A stretch of 64,000 nt of DNA from an uncultured Lachnospiraceae bacterium (GTDB taxonomy: Bacteria > Bacillota > Clostridia > Lachnospirales > Lachnospiraceae), in NCBI GenBank assembly GCA_934394565.1, contig CAKRQV010000014.1, forward strand, positions 1 through 64,000, read 5' to 3'. A model generated the notes under the pieces. That model was not told the origin of the DNA and ran no database searches. It worked only from the letters and a program-made list of their open reading frames with translations. Of this stretch, positions 7,927 to 16,025 are shown piece after piece; within the stretch, counting starts at the first letter, position 1, and every line of letters begins with the position of its first letter. A program made the position numbers and the translations under genes.

Positions 7927-7952
7927 GTGAACTGCAAGGAAAGGGTGAAATT

Positions 7953-9296
7953 ATGAGCAGAGAAAAGCATACGTTCCCCGGAGGAATTCATCCGGCGGGA
8001 TCGAAAGAGCTGTCAAAACAGGAACCGATACGTGAATACCTGCCACAGGGTAATCTGGTATATCCCCTGGCGCAGCATATCGGTGCACCGGCAAAGCCCG
8101 TAGTGAAAAAGGGTGATCATGTACTGGCCGGTCAGATGATCGCAGAGGCCGGTGGTTTTGTATCCGCACCGATCTATGCATCCGTATCCGGTACGATTCT
8201 TGGTATCAGCAAACATCTGACACTGACGGGTGCTGTTGTTGATGCTATCGAGCTGGAAAATGATCATGCTTACGAAGAAGTAGAATGGCCGGAGCCGACA
8301 GATCCGACAACATTAAGTAAAGAAGAGATTCTGGAACGAATCGCCACGGCCGGTGTGATCGGTATGGGTGGTGCCGGTTTCCCGACAAGGGTCAAGCTGT
8401 CCCCGAAAGAACCGGACAAGATCGAGTACATTCTGGTCAATGGTGCAGAGTGTGAGCCGTACCTGACCAGTGATTACAGACTGCTTTTGGAAAGACCGCA
8501 GGAGCTGATCAATGGTTTGAAGATCGTGCTGCAGCTGTTTCCGCAGGCAAAGGGCTATATCTGTATCGAAGATAACAAGATGGACTGTGTCGAAAAGATT
8601 GAGCAGATGGTCAAGGACGAACCACGCATCGAGGTGAAATGCCTGATCGCCAAGTATCCGCAGGGTGGTGAGCGCTTCCTGATCAAAGCCGCCACAGGCC
8701 GTGAGATCAACTCCACACAGCTTCCGGCAGATGCAGGCTGTATCGTGAATAACGTAGAGACGATGACAGCTATCTATAAAGCTGTCGTTTTACAGAAACC
8801 GTTGATGCGCCGTGTCGTTACTGTGACTGGTGATGCCATCGCACACCCATGTAATTTTGAGATCCGTTGCGGTACGATGATGGAAGAACTGATCGAGGCC
8901 GCCGGTGGATTTGCAGAGCAGCCGGAAAAAATCATTTCCGGTGGTCCGATGATGGGATTTTCTCTGTACCAGACGGATATCCCGACGACAAAGACCTCCA
9001 ACTGTGTGCTCTGTATGAAAAAAGACCAGGTCAGCCATCTGGTCCAGATGCCATGTGTCAATTGTGGCCGCTGTGTAGACGCCTGTCCGGAAAAACTGAT
9101 CCCGGCCAGACTGTCCCAGTTTGCCCTGCATCATGATATGAAGAGTTTTGAGAAATGGTACGGCATGGAATGTATCGAGTGTGGCAGCTGCAGCTATGTC
9201 TGTCCATCCAGACGTATGCTGGCCCAGTCTATCAAGTCCATGCGCCAGACCGTCTTAGCAGAGCGCAGAAAACAGAATGCGAAAGGAGGCAAATAA
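7953..9296 (+). CDS. rnfC: Rnf complex subunit RnfC
   Basis: 447 residues, peripheral cytoplasmic subunit of the ferredoxin:NAD+ oxidoreductase. It carries the NADH/FMN-binding region (GVIGMGGAGFPTRVKL, about 135-150; AECEPYLTSD) as in the NuoF-related family, and two [4Fe-4S] motifs near the C-terminus, CVNCGRCVDACP and CIECGSCSYVCP. The ATG at 7953 follows GGAAAGGGTG. First gene of a tight six-gene operon C-D-G-E-A-B. The complex oxidises reduced ferredoxin with NAD+ and pumps Na+ or H+, the main ion-motive step in many anaerobes. Two Rex-like sites upstream suggest redox control. Confidence 0.97.
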   Translation: MSREKHTFPGGIHPAGSKELSKQEPIREYLPQGNLVYPLAQHIGAPAKPVVKKGDHVLAGQMIAEAGGFVSAPIYASVSGTILGISKHLTLTGAVVDAIELENDHAYEEVEWPEPTDPTTLSKEEILERIATAGVIGMGGAGFPTRVKLSPKEPDKIEYILVNGAECEPYLTSDYRLLLERPQELINGLKIVLQLFPQAKGYICIEDNKMDCVEKIEQMVKDEPRIEVKCLIAKYPQGGERFLIKAATGREINSTQLPADAGCIVNNVETMTAIYKAVVLQKPLMRRVVTVTGDAIAHPCNFEIRCGTMMEELIEAAGGFAEQPEKIISGGPMMGFSLYQTDIPTTKTSNCVLCMKKDQVSHLVQMPCVNCGRCVDACPEKLIPARLSQFALHHDMKSFEKWYGMECIECGSCSYVCPSRRMLAQSIKSMRQTVLAERRKQNAKGGK

Positions 9297-9297
9297 G

Positions 9298-10263
9298 ATG
9301 ACAGAAGAAAAAACTTTACTCAATGTATCTGCTTCCCCGCATATCCGTGCAAAGCAGGATACAAGCTTTCTGATGAAAATGGTGATCGCAGCCCTGATTC
9401 CGGCAGCCGTATGTGGTGTTGTCGTGTTCGGACCGAGAGCACTGATGGTGCTGGCCCTGTCCATCATTTCCAGTGTCTGTTTTGAGGCACTCATGGATAA
9501 GCTGTTACATAAACCGTCCTCCATTCAGGACTGCAGTGCTATCGTTACCGGCTTACTGCTTGGCATGAACCTTCCGTCCAGCGTACCGTGGTGGCTGCCA
9601 ATTCTTGGTTCTGCTTTTGCTATCATTATTGTAAAGATGCTGTTTGGCGGCCTTGGCCAGAACTTTATGAACCCGGCCCTTGGCGCCAGATGTTTCCTGC
9701 TGATTTCTTTTGCAGGAAAAATGTGTGATTTCACTGTACCGAACGGTGCATTTGTAAAGACTGTAGATGCCGTTTCAGGTGCTACACCGCTGGCTGTATT
9801 AAAATCCGGTGAGCAGATTGATCTGATGAGCGCATTCCTTGGTAATATCAAAGGTACGATCGGTGAGACCTCTGCACTGCTTTTACTGCTTGGTGGTATT
9901 TTCCTGTGCGTGATGAAAATCATCGACTGGAAGATCCCGGTATGTTATATCGGTTCCTTCAGTATCTTTGTCCTGTTGTTTGGCGGCCATGGCTTTGAAC
10001 TGACCTACCTCGCAGCCGAGCTCTGTACAGGTGGTCTGATGCTTGGTGCATGGTTTATGGCAACGGACTATGTAACGTCCCCGATCACACCGATGGGCCG
10101 TGTATACTACGGTATCATCCTCGGCGTGCTGACCGGTATTTTCCGACTGTTTGGTGCCAGCGCAGAGGGTGTATCCTATGCAATCATCTTCTCCAACCTT
10201 CTGGTACCGCTTCTGGAACGGGTTACCATCCGCAAAGCATTTGGAAAAGGAGGTCGTGCATAA
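9298..10263 (+). CDS. rnfD: Rnf complex subunit RnfD
   Basis: 321 residues, integral membrane subunit with about nine hydrophobic segments. It holds the SGAT motif (DAVSGATPLAVLK, about 160-172) whose threonine carries covalently bound FMN in this family. The ATG at 9298 follows AAAGGAGGC directly after the rnfC stop; an in-frame ATG 21 bases upstream lies inside rnfC and is less likely. Stop TAA overlaps the next ATG by one base, so translation is coupled with rnfG. With RnfE and RnfA it forms the membrane core that moves electrons across the membrane. Confidence 0.97.
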   Translation: MTEEKTLLNVSASPHIRAKQDTSFLMKMVIAALIPAAVCGVVVFGPRALMVLALSIISSVCFEALMDKLLHKPSSIQDCSAIVTGLLLGMNLPSSVPWWLPILGSAFAIIIVKMLFGGLGQNFMNPALGARCFLLISFAGKMCDFTVPNGAFVKTVDAVSGATPLAVLKSGEQIDLMSAFLGNIKGTIGETSALLLLLGGIFLCVMKIIDWKIPVCYIGSFSIFVLLFGGHGFELTYLAAELCTGGLMLGAWFMATDYVTSPITPMGRVYYGIILGVLTGIFRLFGASAEGVSYAIIFSNLLVPLLERVTIRKAFGKGGRA

Positions 10264-10865
10264 TGAAAAAGATTTTAAAAGATGCCTTTTCCCTGTTGAT
10301 GATCACACTGATCGCCGGTATCTTACTGGGCGCTGTGTATTATATTACAAAAGAACCGATCGCCAGACAGGAACAGCTGATAAAAGATGCTTCCTGTCAG
10401 GAAGTATTCTCTGACGCTGTTTCCTTTGAGGCAGATGAAGCCGATGCAGAAGCAGCCACAGCTGCCATGCAGGCTGCCGGTTATACCGTGCAGACGCTGG
10501 ATGAGATTTTGATCGCCAAAGATGCTTCAGGTGAGGCTCTCGGCTATGTACTTTCCATTACCGATCCGGAAGGTTACGGCGGTGATATCAGCTTTATGAT
10601 GGGTATCCGCATGGATGGTACACTGAATGGTATTTCTATTCTGTCCATCAGCGAGACAGCCGGACTTGGTATGAATGCCAAGACAGATGCATTCCGGAAT
10701 CAGTTCAAAGATAAAAATGTAGAACAGTTCACACTGACCAAGACTGGCTCCACAGCGGACAGTGAGATTGACGCCTTAAGTGGTGCTACAATTACATCCA
10801 CCGCTATGGTAAACGGTGTAAACGCCGGACTGGCAGCATTCAGTTCTCTGGGAGGTGCAAAGTAA
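10263..10865 (+). CDS. rnfG: Rnf complex subunit RnfG
   Basis: 200 residues: one N-terminal membrane segment (about 8-28) and an extracytoplasmic FMN-binding domain. The flavinylation motif is DALSGATITSTAM (about 170-182), where the second threonine normally receives FMN from ApbE. The start at 10263 overlaps the rnfD stop (TAATG) and has GGAGG 10 bases upstream. The N-terminal half is Ala/Glu-rich. No apbE flavin transferase gene is in the window, so it must be elsewhere. Confidence 0.96.
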   Translation: MKKILKDAFSLLMITLIAGILLGAVYYITKEPIARQEQLIKDASCQEVFSDAVSFEADEADAEAATAAMQAAGYTVQTLDEILIAKDASGEALGYVLSITDPEGYGGDISFMMGIRMDGTLNGISILSISETAGLGMNAKTDAFRNQFKDKNVEQFTLTKTGSTADSEIDALSGATITSTAMVNGVNAGLAAFSSLGGAK

Positions 10866-11576
10866 ATGAAAGCCAATACACCAATTGAACGTTTATATAA
10901 CGGTATCATCAAAGAAAATCCGACCTTTGTCATGTTGCTCGGTATGTGTCCGACACTGGCTGTAACGACAGCCGCAGTCAATGGTCTTGGTATGGGTCTG
11001 ACCACCATGGTCATCCTGACAATGTCTAACTTTATGATCTCACTTCTTCGTAAAGTGATCCCGGACAGCGTCCGTATGCCGGCCTATATCGTTATTGTAG
11101 CTTCTTTCGTAACTATTGTGCAGTTTCTGCTTCAGGGTTTTATTCCGTCCCTGTATTCGGCACTGGGTATCTATATCCCGCTGATCGTTGTAAACTGTAT
11201 CATCCTGGGCCGTGCAGAAGCCTATGCTTCAAAAAACGGTGTGATTGCCTCGATCTTTGATGGTATCGGTATGGGTCTTGGCTTCACCGTAGGTCTGACC
11301 TGTATCAGTATCGTTCGTGAAATTCTCGGTGCAGGTACGATCTTTGGTGCAAAGATCATGCCATCCGCCTATACACCGATCACGATCTTTATTCTGGCAC
11401 CTGGAGCCTTCTTTGTACTGGCCTTCCTGATTGCATTCCAGAACAAATTCAAGATCGGCAGTGCCAGAAAGAACGCTGACGGCACAACGGCATGTTCCAA
11501 GACAAGCTGTATGAACTGTGGCAACCATATGTGCAGCGGCCGCATGGCAGCTGAGAAGAAGGAGGGAGAAGCATGA
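10866..11576 (+). CDS. rnfE: Rnf complex subunit RnfE
   Basis: 236 residues, six hydrophobic segments, paralogous to RnfA. Conserved family stretches are ENPTFVMLLGMCPTLAVT and GLGFTVGLTCISIVREILG. In this fold the membrane Cys residues hold a [2Fe-2S] cluster between RnfA and RnfE. The start abuts the rnfG stop with GGGAGG upstream. Odd point: the C-terminal tail beyond the last helix (about 212-236) adds four cysteines (CSKTSCMNCGNHMC) in a soluble stretch, which might bind metal or another cluster. Confidence 0.96.
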   Translation: MKANTPIERLYNGIIKENPTFVMLLGMCPTLAVTTAAVNGLGMGLTTMVILTMSNFMISLLRKVIPDSVRMPAYIVIVASFVTIVQFLLQGFIPSLYSALGIYIPLIVVNCIILGRAEAYASKNGVIASIFDGIGMGLGFTVGLTCISIVREILGAGTIFGAKIMPSAYTPITIFILAPGAFFVLAFLIAFQNKFKIGSARKNADGTTACSKTSCMNCGNHMCSGRMAAEKKEGEA

Positions 11577-12148
11577 GAGAACTGCTCATGATCGCCATCG
11601 GTGCGGCCTTTGTCAACAACGTAGTGTTGAGCCAGTTTATGGGTCTGTGTCCGTTCCTCGGTGTATCTAAAAAGATCGATACAGCAGCCGGTATGGGTGG
11701 CGCTGTTATCTTCGTAATCACCATTTCGTCCTTTGTGACGAGTATCATTTACCGGTTTATCCTTGTTCCGGTCAATATCACCTACCTGCAGACCATCGTT
11801 TTCATCCTTGTGATCGCTGCCCTGGTACAGCTGGTAGAAATGTTCCTGAAAAAATCGATTCCGGCATTGTACCAGAGTCTTGGTGTTTACCTGCCTCTGA
11901 TTACAACCAACTGTGCAGTATTAGGTGTTGCGCTGACAAATGTACAGAATGATTACGGTATCCTGTCCAGTACAGTAGCCGGTATCGCCACAGCTGTCGG
12001 TTTCACAATCTCCATCGTCATCATGGCCGGACTTCGTGAAAAGATGGAATACAATGACATACCGGAATCCTTCCAGGGTATGCCGATGGTACTGTTGACG
12101 GCTGGACTGATGTCCATTGCCTTTTTCGGATTTTCCGGTATTATCTAG
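11573..12148 (+). CDS. rnfA: Rnf complex subunit RnfA
   Basis: 191 residues, six membrane segments, standard RnfA length. Hallmarks: NNVVLSQFMGLCPFLGVSK near the N-terminus with the cluster-binding Cys, and TTNCAVLGVAL in the middle. It overlaps rnfE by four bases (ATGA), with GAAGGAGGGAG upstream, and is followed by rnfB after 14 bases. Topology is inverted relative to RnfE in known complexes, allowing a shared iron-sulfur centre in the membrane. Confidence 0.97.
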   Translation: MRELLMIAIGAAFVNNVVLSQFMGLCPFLGVSKKIDTAAGMGGAVIFVITISSFVTSIIYRFILVPVNITYLQTIVFILVIAALVQLVEMFLKKSIPALYQSLGVYLPLITTNCAVLGVALTNVQNDYGILSSTVAGIATAVGFTISIVIMAGLREKMEYNDIPESFQGMPMVLLTAGLMSIAFFGFSGII

Positions 12149-12162
12149 GAGGTGGATGAGAG

Positions 12163-12951
12163 ATGAGTACAGCAATTCTTCTGGCCGCCGTTATGGTCGG
12201 TGGCACAGGTATCGTAATCGGCATCCTGCTGGGAATCGCCGGTAAAGCTTTCCATGTAGACACGGATCCCCGTGAAGTAGAGATCCGTGAAGCTCTTCCT
12301 GGCAATAACTGTGGTGGCTGTGGCTACCCCGGCTGTGACGGTATGGCAGCAGCCATCGCCAAAGGCGAAGCCCCTGCAAACGGATGTCCCGTCGGTGGAC
12401 CGCCTGTAGCAGCCAAAATCGCCGCCATCATGGGAGAAGAAGTCACAGAGACTGCCCGTCAGGTAGCCTTCGTACACTGCGCAGGTGACTGTGAAAAGTC
12501 CAAAGTCCAGTACACCTACACCGGTATCGAAGACTGTGCCATGATGGCTTATGTGCCAAATGGCGGTTCAAAAGTCTGCAGTAACGGTTGTCTTGGCTTT
12601 GGCAACTGCACCAAAGCATGTCCGTTCGATGCCATACATATCGTCAACGGTGTAGCCGTTGTAGACAAAGAAAAATGCAAAGCCTGCAGCAAATGTATCG
12701 CCGCCTGCCCGCAGCATTTGATCTCCCTAGTTCCGTATGACGCAGCCGCTCATGTAGCCTGTAGCTGTACCGAACGTGGTAAAGCTGTTATGGTACAGTG
12801 CGACGTCGGCTGTATCGGCTGTAAGAAGTGTGAAAAGACCTGCCAGCACGGCGCAATGAAAGTCGAAAACAACGTACCGCATATCGACTACAGTCTGTGT
12901 ACAAACTGTGGTGAGTGTAAGGCAGCTTGTCCGAGAGGATCAATCATTTAA
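12163..12951 (+). CDS. rnfB: Rnf complex subunit RnfB
   Basis: 262 residues: an N-terminal membrane helix (about 5-27), then an Fe-S motif (NNCGGCGYPGC, about 47-57, plus C75) and several ferredoxin CxxCxxCxxxC motifs (CLGFGNCTKACP, CKACSKCIAACP, CIGCKKCEKTC, CTNCGECKAACP). RnfB accepts electrons from reduced ferredoxin and passes them into the membrane. It is the last gene of the operon; ribosome binding site TAGGAGGTGG. Third codon positions are noticeably C-rich here compared with the earlier rnf genes. Confidence 0.97.
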   Translation: MSTAILLAAVMVGGTGIVIGILLGIAGKAFHVDTDPREVEIREALPGNNCGGCGYPGCDGMAAAIAKGEAPANGCPVGGPPVAAKIAAIMGEEVTETARQVAFVHCAGDCEKSKVQYTYTGIEDCAMMAYVPNGGSKVCSNGCLGFGNCTKACPFDAIHIVNGVAVVDKEKCKACSKCIAACPQHLISLVPYDAAAHVACSCTERGKAVMVQCDVGCIGCKKCEKTCQHGAMKVENNVPHIDYSLCTNCGECKAACPRGSII

Positions 12952-12969
12952 TCAATGTAGTGAAGAACT

Positions 12970-13039
12970 CCGGCAAATGCCGGAACCATATAAGAGGATG
13001 AAGCAAAAAAGGGAGTCGTTTGACGGCTTCCTTTTTTGC
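12970..13039. terminator. Two hairpins ending the rnf operon
   Basis: A small CCGGCA-AA-TGCCGG hairpin (12970-12983) is followed by a strong symmetric terminator, GCAAAAAAGG.AG.CG / CG.CT.CCTTTTTTGC (13003-13039). The latter has A- and T-tracts on both sides and could work in both directions. Confidence 0.85.
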
Positions 13040-13059
13040 AGGCGGAAATGGGGAAGGAC

Positions 13060-13148
13060 GAAACAGAGTGGGTATAAATAGTTTACGCTGGAATCGCAAG
13101 GCGTTTTTAAGCGATTCCAGCGTGAACTATTTATACCCACTCTGTTTC
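13060..13148. repeat. Foldback element B (38-bp arms, 13-base loop)
   Basis: Arms 13060-13097 and 13111-13148 are complementary at 37 of 38 positions; the exception is a T-G pair. Its inner part, GTTTACGC.GGAA....AGGC.TTTTTAAGCG, matches element A, with changes on one arm balanced on the other. It lies just downstream of the rnfB terminator. Confidence 0.9.
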
Positions 13149-13276
13149 TGGGCACTGGATTTAGCAAGAAAGGGAAGCTCGTCGGCACTGGGGGAAGGTG
13201 AGGGGGAGGAGAGCGCAATGGGGAGAGGAGTAGTAGAGAGCCGGGGCAGGTGGGGCGTGGGAATAAGTAGAAAACA
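13149..13276. other. Purine-rich spacer between two foldback elements
   Basis: G/A-rich sequence without gene features. Open frames crossing here on either strand are by-products of the flanking palindromes. Confidence 0.4.
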
Positions 13277-13541
13277 GGATGAGAACAGGGGGCAGGGGGA
13301 TGGGATGGCGGTGAAAACGTAAAGCGAGGGCATAGTTCTTCTTAGCGTCTGGCAGTGCCGGAAACAGGGGCATGTTCTGCCATACCCGGCAAAACATGAG
13401 GGCGCTTTGAGCCGCGTTTTCATCAGAAAACACGGCGAATGCGCCCGGTCCCCTGCTTCCGGTGCTGACAGACGCTTAGAAGAACTGCCCGAGCGTCCGT
13501 TTTCACCGCCATCCCATCCCCCTGCCCCCCTGTTCTCATCC
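13277..13541. repeat. Foldback element C (nested, outer arms about 43 bp)
   Basis: Outer arms 13277-13319 and 13498-13541 match except for one extra base in a G/C run. A second pair of arms (13328-13370 / 13450-13490) matches with a few differences. In the centre are a hairpin at 13371-13399 and a hairpin GCCG.GTTTTC-ATCA-GAAAAC.CGGC at about 13411-13435. The last motif recurs inverted in element D. The right boundary is followed by CGTCCGTCTTAAA, also found at the end of element E. Confidence 0.9.
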
Positions 13542-13550
13542 GTCCGTCTT

Positions 13551-13591
13551 AAACAAAAAAGGGAGGCAGGAACCAAAGTCCCTGCCTCCCC
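13551..13591 (-). terminator. Terminator of the minus-strand URO-D/MFS unit
   Basis: Read on the minus strand, GGGAGGCAGG / CCTGCCTCCC is followed by a T6 tract (the A-run 13555-13560). It lies 27 bases after the stop of the 13618-14676 gene. Confidence 0.85.
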
Positions 13592-13617
13592 TGAGAGAAG
13601 AATTACCAATATGAAAC

Positions 13618-14676
13618 TTAGAACATAATATTGATCGGAAGTCTGTTTTCATCCAGCTCTTCCTGTGTGCATCCGAATTTCTCGATATTGTACTTATCAA
13701 TCTCATCCCACATACTCTTGTAAACACCCGGGAATACAGAACCCGGACCACCCTGAGCGATACACGGAATAAAGTACTTGTTGCCATTAGCAGTGCAGGC
13801 ATCGATCGTCTCACGAACAACCTTGCGGCAGTTTTCCTCTGTCCATCCGTCGAAGTCAACCAGACAGTTCTCAATACCACCCATGAAAGTAATCTTGTCT
13901 CCATATTTCTCGATCAGAGTCGGCAGATCATTCGTAGAGAAGCAGCCCTGCCATACATCAATACCCATCTCAATCATAGCCGGTACAAAAGTAGCAGCAT
14001 AGCTGTCAGAATGATGGAATACATATTTAACACCGTGCTCATGATAGTAACCATAGATCTTCTTGTACGGCTCAACAAAGAACTCCTCGAACATCTCAGG
14101 ACTCATAAATGTACTCTTCTGGCTTCCCCAGTCATCATGATGGAAAATAGCTTCCGGATGAATGTGCTCACAGATACCCTCAGCCATCTTCAGCTCAAAA
14201 TCAACCAGCATATCGATCATTGCGTGTAGTTCATCCGGAGATTCATACATAGCCATCAAAACTTCCTCAATCGTACACATATGATGACACTGCTCGAACA
14301 GACCCGGAGCTACAAACAGAGCTTTCATCGTCTTTGTGCCATCTACAGAATCATACATAGCTTTAGCAGCGGCCCATTCCTCATCCGTAAAGTCCAGAGA
14401 CGGAACCTTTACATAATCCTGCCAGTGCTCGATATCCTTAACCAGCAGATGCTCCTGATCCTGTACCGGGAAAGCGCCAGGTGTGTTCTCCGGAAATGCA
14501 AAATAGATGCCCCATGCATTTGGCAGAGCGTCCTTAACGGCTGTTCCCTTCGGAACCATCGGGGATTTCATCAGGAACGGATGGAAGAGCAGAGAAACTG
14601 CCTCATACTGGTTGACAAAACGATCCGGCTTGCCGCCTTCGATAACCTGAATCATATTTTCTTTTGCTGTTAACAT
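13618..14676 (-). CDS. URO-D family protein (methyltransferase-like)
   Basis: 352 residues of the uroporphyrinogen decarboxylase / corrinoid methyltransferase (MtaA, CmuA) superfamily, a TIM barrel. Visible family features: an N-terminal TAKENMIQVIEGGKPDR helix, FHHDDWGSQKSTFMSPEMF (about 175-195) and VFHHSDSYAATFVP, followed by GIDVWQGCFSTND and GGIENCLVD. True heme-pathway HemE lacks this DDWGSQ form, so a role in methyl or substrate-specific chemistry is more likely than heme synthesis. At the metal site this copy reads HHSDS where its operon partner (16026-17015) reads HHADC, so they may differ in zinc binding. Minus strand; ribosome binding site AGGAGGT. Substrate unknown. Confidence 0.85.
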   Translation of the reverse strand: MLTAKENMIQVIEGGKPDRFVNQYEAVSLLFHPFLMKSPMVPKGTAVKDALPNAWGIYFAFPENTPGAFPVQDQEHLLVKDIEHWQDYVKVPSLDFTDEEWAAAKAMYDSVDGTKTMKALFVAPGLFEQCHHMCTIEEVLMAMYESPDELHAMIDMLVDFELKMAEGICEHIHPEAIFHHDDWGSQKSTFMSPEMFEEFFVEPYKKIYGYYHEHGVKYVFHHSDSYAATFVPAMIEMGIDVWQGCFSTNDLPTLIEKYGDKITFMGGIENCLVDFDGWTEENCRKVVRETIDACTANGNKYFIPCIAQGGPGSVFPGVYKSMWDEIDKYNIEKFGCTQEELDENRLPINIMF

Positions 14677-14724
14677 AGTAAATACCTCCTGTTGTATATG
14701 TGATTTATTTGATTTTTTTACATT

Positions 14725-14755
14725 CTGCAGGAGCTGCTTTAAGCAACTCCTGCAG
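14725..14755. other. Intercistronic hairpin
   Basis: CTGCAGGAG..TGC / GCA.CTCCTGCAG, 31 bases, between the MFS and URO-D genes. On the minus-strand RNA it is followed by an A-run, not a T-run, so it looks like a processing or stability hairpin, not a terminator. Confidence 0.6.
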
Positions 14756-14778
14756 ATAGAATGTTCAGTTACTTATAC

Positions 14779-15930
14779 TTATTTCTCTTTGAATGGGCTG
14801 CGGATAAAGAACAGCACGGCAAAGATATAGTATACGATGCACTCTACAAGGATCGGCATTACAACGGCATCGCCTGCTACAGCTGCCATGAATTTTAACC
14901 AGAAGGAAGATAAGAATCCACCAAGGTTCATCAGGGCCAGGATAATAGCAGATGCTGTTGCGATGGTGCTCGGCGGAGTTGCCATACCAGCCCAGACCAT
15001 ACAAGCCGGTAAAATCATGGAGAAACCAAAACCAAGCATTACGACACCAACGGTCATGATAATGGATGTGCTGCCAAGGTATACTAACAGAGCACCAGTA
15101 CCGGTAAGTACAAAACCTATAGCGATGATATATTTTTTCATCATCTTAAACAGCTGACCGAACAGGAAACCTGCGATACATCCAAATACAGTGTAAAGAG
15201 AAAGTGTAGTAGCGGCTACAGTAGCATCACCAGCGCCTCTCTGTACGAACAGAACGGACAGATTCATCATAACCGGGAAGCTTAAGATATTGTAAACTAA
15301 GAGCATGATAGCGATAAGCCATACAGCGGAACCGAGTTTCTCTTTCGGAGCGTTTTCATTGCCAGCCGGAGCCTTCGGCAGTTCCGGAAGGAAGAATGCC
15401 ATGATCAGTGCGATAACCATGAACAGATGTCCCCAGAAGGTAAGCTGCCAGCTTTTAGCAGCCAGCATACCGCCGAGCATCTGAAGAACGATACCACCAC
15501 CGTTCATGCAAAGTGTACCATAACCAAGCAGAGAAGCCTGTTTCTGACCTTCAAAGTTACCAACGATCAGTGCATTACCAAGCGGAGACATAAAGCCCAT
15601 ACCAAAACCAAATGCTGCACGACAGATCAGAGTGCCTGTGTAGTTATCAAACAGTGCCGGTGCACATCCGAAGATCAGAGAGATCAGAGTACCGATGATA
15701 GCCATGGATTTACAGCTTAACTTTTTGCCCATCAGCTGACCGGCTACAAAAGTACCGATAACGATGAACAATGTTGGCAGTGTGGAGAACCAGGAAACAT
15801 CTTTTCCTTCAAAATGACCAGCCAGTGTAGCCATAGCCGGTGTGACAACTGTAAATCCCATAGAAACCAAGTACAAACTCAGTATCGCAAAAGTACCGAT
15901 ACCGGAAACTTTTTTCGTATTATCTGACAT
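14779..15930 (-). CDS. MFS transporter in the URO-D cluster
   Basis: 383 residues with about 12 membrane segments and the major facilitator layout (paired six-helix halves; the loop after helix 2 carries GQLMGKKLSCKSM, motif-A like). The start at 15930 (MSDNTKK) is preceded by AAAGGGGAAATT; the frame is open further upstream but without a ribosome binding site. It sits between two URO-D-like genes on the same strand (95- and 102-base gaps), so it probably imports or exports the compound these enzymes act on. The substrate is not shown by the sequence. Confidence 0.85.
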   Translation of the reverse strand: MSDNTKKVSGIGTFAILSLYLVSMGFTVVTPAMATLAGHFEGKDVSWFSTLPTLFIVIGTFVAGQLMGKKLSCKSMAIIGTLISLIFGCAPALFDNYTGTLICRAAFGFGMGFMSPLGNALIVGNFEGQKQASLLGYGTLCMNGGGIVLQMLGGMLAAKSWQLTFWGHLFMVIALIMAFFLPELPKAPAGNENAPKEKLGSAVWLIAIMLLVYNILSFPVMMNLSVLFVQRGAGDATVAATTLSLYTVFGCIAGFLFGQLFKMMKKYIIAIGFVLTGTGALLVYLGSTSIIMTVGVVMLGFGFSMILPACMVWAGMATPPSTIATASAIILALMNLGGFLSSFWLKFMAAVAGDAVVMPILVECIVYYIFAVLFFIRSPFKEK

Positions 15931-16025
15931 AGTAATTTCCCCTTTACAAACAAAATGTTTGTCCCTTTCTTTTATACAGTTCTGTTGCTTTAGCAAGTAA
16001 AGGAAAGCTCCAGTGGAGGTTTATT

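Noticed and set aside
13127..13609. 160-codon and other frames across foldbacks B and C
   Set aside because: Their 'protein' repeats the palindrome arms in reverse; no start signals or family features.
13618..14676. Heme-pathway HemE
   Set aside because: The sequence has the DDWGSQ and HHSDS features of the methyltransferase-like branch, lies beside a paralogue and a carrier, and no other heme genes are nearby.
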